Assembly (NCBI GenBank): GCA_025963905.1
Contig: JAOPZW010000238.1
Location: 1-32,097, forward strand
Length of the DNA: 32,097 nucleotides
DNA from: Solirubrobacterales bacterium
GTDB taxonomy: Bacteria > Actinomycetota > Thermoleophilia > Solirubrobacterales > Solirubrobacteraceae
Direction of reading: 5' to 3'
The stretch's first letter is position 1. Every line of letters begins with the position of its first letter. Position numbers and translations under genes: made by a program. Positions 28,089 to 32,097 of the stretch are shown here, in pieces. The notes beneath the pieces are model-generated. The model ran no database searches. It saw nothing but the letters and a program-made list of their open reading frames with translations, and had not been told where the DNA came from.

Positions 28089-28976
28089 GTGACGATCCAC
28101 ACTCACCAGACTGCGCCGACGCAGTTCGTCGAGGCCAAGGGCATCCGCTTCGCTTACCGGCGCTTCGGCAAACCGGGTGGCGAGCCGCTCGTCTTCAATA
28201 TGCATTTCACCGGCACGATGGATCACTGGGATCCACTCGTGACCGACGGCCTCGCGGCGACGCGGGAGGTGATCTTGTTCGACAATGCGGGCATCTCCAG
28301 CACGAGCGGCGAGACGCCGGCCTCGGTCGAAGAGATGGCGGCCAACGCGGCGGCGTTCATCAGGGCCCTCGGTCTGACGAGAGTGGACGTCCTCGGGTTC
28401 TCCATTGGCGGGACGGTCGCTCAAGCGCTGACGGTCGCCGAACCTGGTCTGGTTCGCCGCTTGATTTTGGTGGGCACCGGCCCGCGGGGCGGAGAGGGCA
28501 TGGCGAGCCTGACGCCTGAGGCCCAGGCCGTGTTCGGCGCGACCTATGCGAACCCAGACGAGGTGTGGCTGGGCGCGTTCTTCACGCCGTCCGAGGCAAG
28601 CCAGGCTGCTGGCCGCGCCTTCCTGAAGCGGTTTCGCCTGCGAACGGAAGGCCGCGATCCCGAAGTCGGCGAACAGGTCGCGCCAGCCCAGCTCGATGCG
28701 CTGGCGAAGTGGGGCGCGCCGCGCGCGGGCGCCCTCGACTATCTCCGAGAGATCACCCAGCCGACGCTGGTGATCAACGGCAGCAACGACGTGCTCGTCT
28801 ATTCCGTGAATTCATTCACTCTGCAGCAGAATCTGCCCAACGCCGAGCTAATCCTCTATCCGGACTCTAACCACGGGTCGCAGTACCAGTATCCGACGCT
28901 GTTCGTCGCCGACGTCGCCCGGTTCCTGGACGCCGACACGCCCTTCCCGACCCCCAAGGAGGCTCACAATGCCTGA
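28089..28976 (+). CDS. Alpha/beta hydrolase
   Basis: FAYRRFGKPGGEPLVFNMHFTGTMDHWDPLVTDGLAATREVILFDNAGISSTSGETP...VDVLGFSIGGTVAQALTVAEPGLVRRLILVGTGP: GFSIGG nucleophile elbow. Confidence 0.93.
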   Translation: MTIHTHQTAPTQFVEAKGIRFAYRRFGKPGGEPLVFNMHFTGTMDHWDPLVTDGLAATREVILFDNAGISSTSGETPASVEEMAANAAAFIRALGLTRVDVLGFSIGGTVAQALTVAEPGLVRRLILVGTGPRGGEGMASLTPEAQAVFGATYANPDEVWLGAFFTPSEASQAAGRAFLKRFRLRTEGRDPEVGEQVAPAQLDALAKWGAPRAGALDYLREITQPTLVINGSNDVLVYSVNSFTLQQNLPNAELILYPDSNHGSQYQYPTLFVADVARFLDADTPFPTPKEAHNA

Positions 28977-29376
28977 CCGGTCGATGAAGATTCCGGGTCC
29001 TGACCACCCGATCGAGATCCAGCCCAACGGGTCGCGCGTCGTCGTCACCGTAGGCGGCCAGATCATCGCCGACACGCGCGCGGCGCTGACGCTCAGCGAG
29101 GCGGCCTATCCGCCCGTGCAGTACATCCCGCGCCGGGATGTCGACATGGCCGCGCTCACGCGGAGCGATCACACGACCTACTGTCCGTACAAGGGCGACG
29201 CCTCGTATTTCAGCATTCCGGCCGGCGGCGATCGTGCGACGAACGCGGTGTGGACCTACGAAACGCCCTTCCCGGCGATGGCCGCGATCCGGGACTACGT
29301 CGCCTTCTACCCGGACCGCGTCGATGAAATCACGTCCAAGATCCTCGCCCCCGATCGACGGCCTGCGGTAGGCTAG
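28969..29376 (+). CDS. Single-domain DUF427 protein
   Basis: RVVVTVGGQIIADTRAALTLSEAAYPPVQYIPRRDVDMAALTRSDHTTYCPYKGDASYFSIPAGGDRATNAVWTYETPFPAMAAIRDYVAFYPDRVD; 8-bp overlap with the hydrolase gene. Confidence 0.9.
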   Translation: MPDRSMKIPGPDHPIEIQPNGSRVVVTVGGQIIADTRAALTLSEAAYPPVQYIPRRDVDMAALTRSDHTTYCPYKGDASYFSIPAGGDRATNAVWTYETPFPAMAAIRDYVAFYPDRVDEITSKILAPDRRPAVG

Positions 29377-29834
29377 GTCGTCCAGCAAGGGCGCCGTGAG
29401 GCCGGAAATCCCTTAATATCGGACACCCAAGGCGCCTTAGCGGCGCATCGGCTCGGACCTCGCACCCACCTTCCCTGCGGACTATCGAGGTGAGTTCGCC
29501 CCATCAGGCGTTTTGGAAGCCGTGTGAGCAATTGTGTCAGACCGAGCCCGACGGCTTCCGCCCCAGCGTTGGGGGCGCCGGTCCGCGGGCCTGTCCCAAT
29601 TGGAGGGATTTTCGACCTCACGAGGCCGCCGCCTGCTCGCATAGAGTCGTTGCGAGTAAGCGACTGTCTTGAGGTTCTACCGATGCTCGCTGGGGTTTGC
29701 TGACCAGCCTGCTGAACCCGTTGCTGCGGCGCTGGCAGGTCCGGCGAGCTTCGAAGGGGTTTCCAAAGCGCCCTCCAAGCCAGCGGTCTGGTCTCCGCGG
29801 GAGGCTGGAGGATACATCTCGGAGGACTGAAGCC

Positions 29835-30581
29835 ATGAACGAGCACGTCGTTCTGATTACCGGCGCGTTGACCGGCATTGGCCGCGCAACCGCATTGGCC
29901 TTCGCCGACGAAGGCAATCGAATCGTGATCGGTGGGCGCCACCAGGACGCCGGCGATGCGCTGATTTCGGAACTGCGCGGCAAGAACGTCGAGGCCGAGT
30001 TTCTATCGGCGGACGTCCGCAACGAAGAAGACGTGCGCGGCCTCGTCGACCGGACCGTCGCAAGGTTTGGCCGCCTGGACGTGGCCGTAAACGCAGCTGG
30101 CACCGAGGGCAAGCCCGGTCCACTCACCGAGCAGACCGCGGAAAGTTACGCCGCGACCTTCGACACCAATGTCCTGGGGACCATGCTCAGCATGAAGCAC
30201 GAACTGCGCGTGATGAAGGCGCAGGGCAAAGGCAGCATCGTCAACATCTCCTCGACCTACGGCCACCAGGGCGCCGCCCGCGCGCCGGTCTATGCCGCCA
30301 GCAAGCACGCTGTCGAAGGGCTGACCCGGTCAGCGGCGCTGGAGGCCGCAGGGGCGGGCGTCCGGGTCAACGCGGTCGCGCCGGGGCCGATCCAGACCGG
30401 GTTGCTCGACCGTTTCACCGGCACCGAGGAGAACAAGGCGACGCTGGCGTCAGGCGTGCCGCTCGGCCGGATCGGGACTCCCGATGAGATCGCCCGCATG
30501 ATCGTTTTTCTTGGATCGGAGGCGGCGTCGTTCCTGACCGGCCAGATCGTCACCGTTGATGGCGGCAAGACGGCGGGCTGA
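29835..30581 (+). CDS. Short-chain dehydrogenase/reductase, paralog of the 27305 SDR
   Basis: VVLITGALTGIGRATALAFADEGNRIVIGGRHQD...INISSTYGHQGAARAPVYAASKHAVEGLTRSAALEAAGAGVRVNAVAPGPIQTGLLDRF. Confidence 0.94.
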   Translation: MNEHVVLITGALTGIGRATALAFADEGNRIVIGGRHQDAGDALISELRGKNVEAEFLSADVRNEEDVRGLVDRTVARFGRLDVAVNAAGTEGKPGPLTEQTAESYAATFDTNVLGTMLSMKHELRVMKAQGKGSIVNISSTYGHQGAARAPVYAASKHAVEGLTRSAALEAAGAGVRVNAVAPGPIQTGLLDRFTGTEENKATLASGVPLGRIGTPDEIARMIVFLGSEAASFLTGQIVTVDGGKTAG

Positions 30582-30618
30582 ACGCGTTACGGACCCCAAA
30601 GATCGAGGAGGCGGCAAG

Positions 30619-31062
30619 ATGACCGCGCAGCGCGACATTGACCGAGACAAGTCCACAGTGGACGCTTTTTACAGACTGGGAGCGGAAGGCCGCCTTACGG
30701 ACTTTGCGTCGTACGTGCATCCAGACTTCAAGGTCACCGCGCCCAATTATTTGCCCTGGGGCGGCACGCACCTGGCCGCATTCTTTAACGGCGAAATCCT
30801 GCCCAATCTGCCGAAGGACCTAGATTTCTCGCGGTTCAGCTACGGCAGCGTGGCCGCGGAGGCGGGCCGGGTCGCCGTGTTGGCCAACATGGGCGTGACC
30901 GGCGCCGACGCAATGATCCAGATCGCCGACCACTGGACGGTTAAGGATGGAAGCGTCATGGCGCTCTGGGTCGCCTACTTCGAGCCCCAGGCCCTCCTGG
31001 ACAAGCTCGGCATCGTCCACGGTCTCGGACGCCGCGTGACGCAGACGGAACCCCAATTGTGA
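30619..31062 (+). CDS. SnoaL-like/NTF2-fold protein
   Basis: DKSTVDAFYRLGAEGRLTDFASYVHPDFKVTAPNYLPWGGTHLAAFFNGEILPNLPKDLDFSRFSYGSVAAEAGRVAVLANMGVTGADAMIQIADHWTVKDGSVMALWVAYFEPQ. Confidence 0.82.
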   Translation: MTAQRDIDRDKSTVDAFYRLGAEGRLTDFASYVHPDFKVTAPNYLPWGGTHLAAFFNGEILPNLPKDLDFSRFSYGSVAAEAGRVAVLANMGVTGADAMIQIADHWTVKDGSVMALWVAYFEPQALLDKLGIVHGLGRRVTQTEPQL

Positions 31063-31169
31063 TCGGTCTGGCCGGGAAAACGGCCCCCGTCACTTGAGCG
31101 CCCCGGCATCGGCCGGCCCAGCGCGTTGGCCCTTGCCCAGGTGGCAGGCCGGGAGAAGGAATACCGGAG

Positions 31170-31889
31170 ATGTCCGATCTGCTTCAGTTTGCGATTGAAG
31201 CGCACGGTGGCGAGGCCCGCTGGGCAACGGTCCGGTCCATCGTCGTCTCTTTCAACTTCTATGGCGCCCTCCTCGAACTAAAGGGCTTTCCGGGCCACCG
31301 ACGTCCGACGGTGTCGATCGATGCGCGAAATCCACGGACGGTAATCCAGCATCTCGAGGAGGGTGATGACCGGTGGATATTCACCCCCGATCGCGTCTGG
31401 ATCGAAAAACCGGACGGCTGGATCGAGCAGGAGCGATCGAATCCGCGCGGAGCCTTTGCCGGCCACGTCCGGACCACGCCATGGGATCGACTCCACCTCA
31501 CCTATTTCCTTGGCTATGCGGTGTGGAATTACCTCGCAGCTCCGTTCTTCTTCACCCGACCCGGGTTTTCAACGCGGGAGCTCGAAAATCACACCGAAAC
31601 CCGCGACGTGTGGCGGGTCCTTCAGGTCACCTATCCAGACGGCTTTCCGGCGCACACCAAGGTGCAGAAGCTGTACTTCGACGAGGCCGGTTTGCTGAAG
31701 CGGCTGGACTACGAAACCGATGTCCTAGGCGGTGTCGCAGCCCACTATTGCTATGACCCCCAGAACTTTGACGGTCTCATAGTTCCGACGCTTCGCCGGG
31801 TGGTGAGACGCACGCCCGAGGGTCCGATCCTCTCTGGCCCGACTTCATTTGCTCTCGACTACACCGATGTGCGGGTCGACAGGCTCTGA
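31170..31889 (+). CDS. Conserved hypothetical protein
   Basis: 239-aa ORF starting MSDLLQFAIEAHGGEARWATVRSIVVSFNFYGALLELKGFPG, complete with start and stop; no specific family recognised with certainty. Confidence 0.7.
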   Translation: MSDLLQFAIEAHGGEARWATVRSIVVSFNFYGALLELKGFPGHRRPTVSIDARNPRTVIQHLEEGDDRWIFTPDRVWIEKPDGWIEQERSNPRGAFAGHVRTTPWDRLHLTYFLGYAVWNYLAAPFFFTRPGFSTRELENHTETRDVWRVLQVTYPDGFPAHTKVQKLYFDEAGLLKRLDYETDVLGGVAAHYCYDPQNFDGLIVPTLRRVVRRTPEGPILSGPTSFALDYTDVRVDRL

Positions 31890-32097
31890 GAAGTCGTGTC
31901 CCGATGAACGCCAGGCTGCCACTCAGCGTGTTGTGCCGAACATCACGAAGAGGATGGTAGCAGGCCGATCGCCACGATTGCGCCGGACGTATCGCGTCGC
32001 CTGCTGGACCACGACGTCGCCTGCGTAAATGTGTCCTTGTGATGTTTCGCCTGCCTAATTCCGCTCAAGCTTGGGTCATCCACCCTTCGATGCCCAT

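Noticed and set aside
29390-29830. Intergenic region between DUF427 and the second SDR with short ORFs on both strands
   Set aside because: No recognisable protein family and no convincing RNA structure; the short ORFs look random.
31890-32097. Possible transposase or gene start at the right edge
   Set aside because: Translations from the end are interrupted by stops within a few codons and the window ends; insufficient evidence.
1-32097. CRISPR arrays, rRNA genes or complete prophage
   Set aside because: No regularly spaced repeats, no rRNA-like conserved stretches and no phage structural genes were seen.

Overview
The window is high-GC, apparently actinobacterial DNA (Solirubrobacterales-like gene content is a guess). 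It has three parts.

(1) About 0.1-21.7 kb: a large organosulfur acquisition locus. It has a divergent Cys-less Rrf2-type regulator, two flavin reductases, a degenerate RibBA-like protein, a tandem DUF427 protein, a double acyl-CoA-dehydrogenase-fold (SfnB/DszC-like) protein, a Dpp/Opp-type importer with a multi-rhodanese protein inserted, an SsuD-like LLM monooxygenase, three tandem NtaA/SnaA/DszA-type LLM monooxygenases, a heterodimeric ABC exporter and a small TOBE-like protein. Genes from 2914 to 21290 are nearly all joined by 1-8 bp overlaps.

(2) About 21.8-26 kb: a scarred segment with a tRNA 3'-end fragment, a truncated tyrosine recombinase, an APH-fold kinase, a cupin and a small protein sharing a duplicated leader, and a VOC protein.

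(3) About 26.2-31.9 kb: a LysR-controlled cassette (SDR, alpha/beta hydrolase, single DUF427, second SDR, SnoaL-like, hypothetical) with nested inverted repeats in the divergent promoter.

Five otherwise intact genes carry small frameshifts, which most likely reflect assembly indels. The strongest leads are the sulfur locus with its unusual fused or degenerate flavin-related proteins, a TTGATC-centred element before three transcription starts, and the nested palindromes at 27139-27295. No searches were run; all family calls come from reading the translations.
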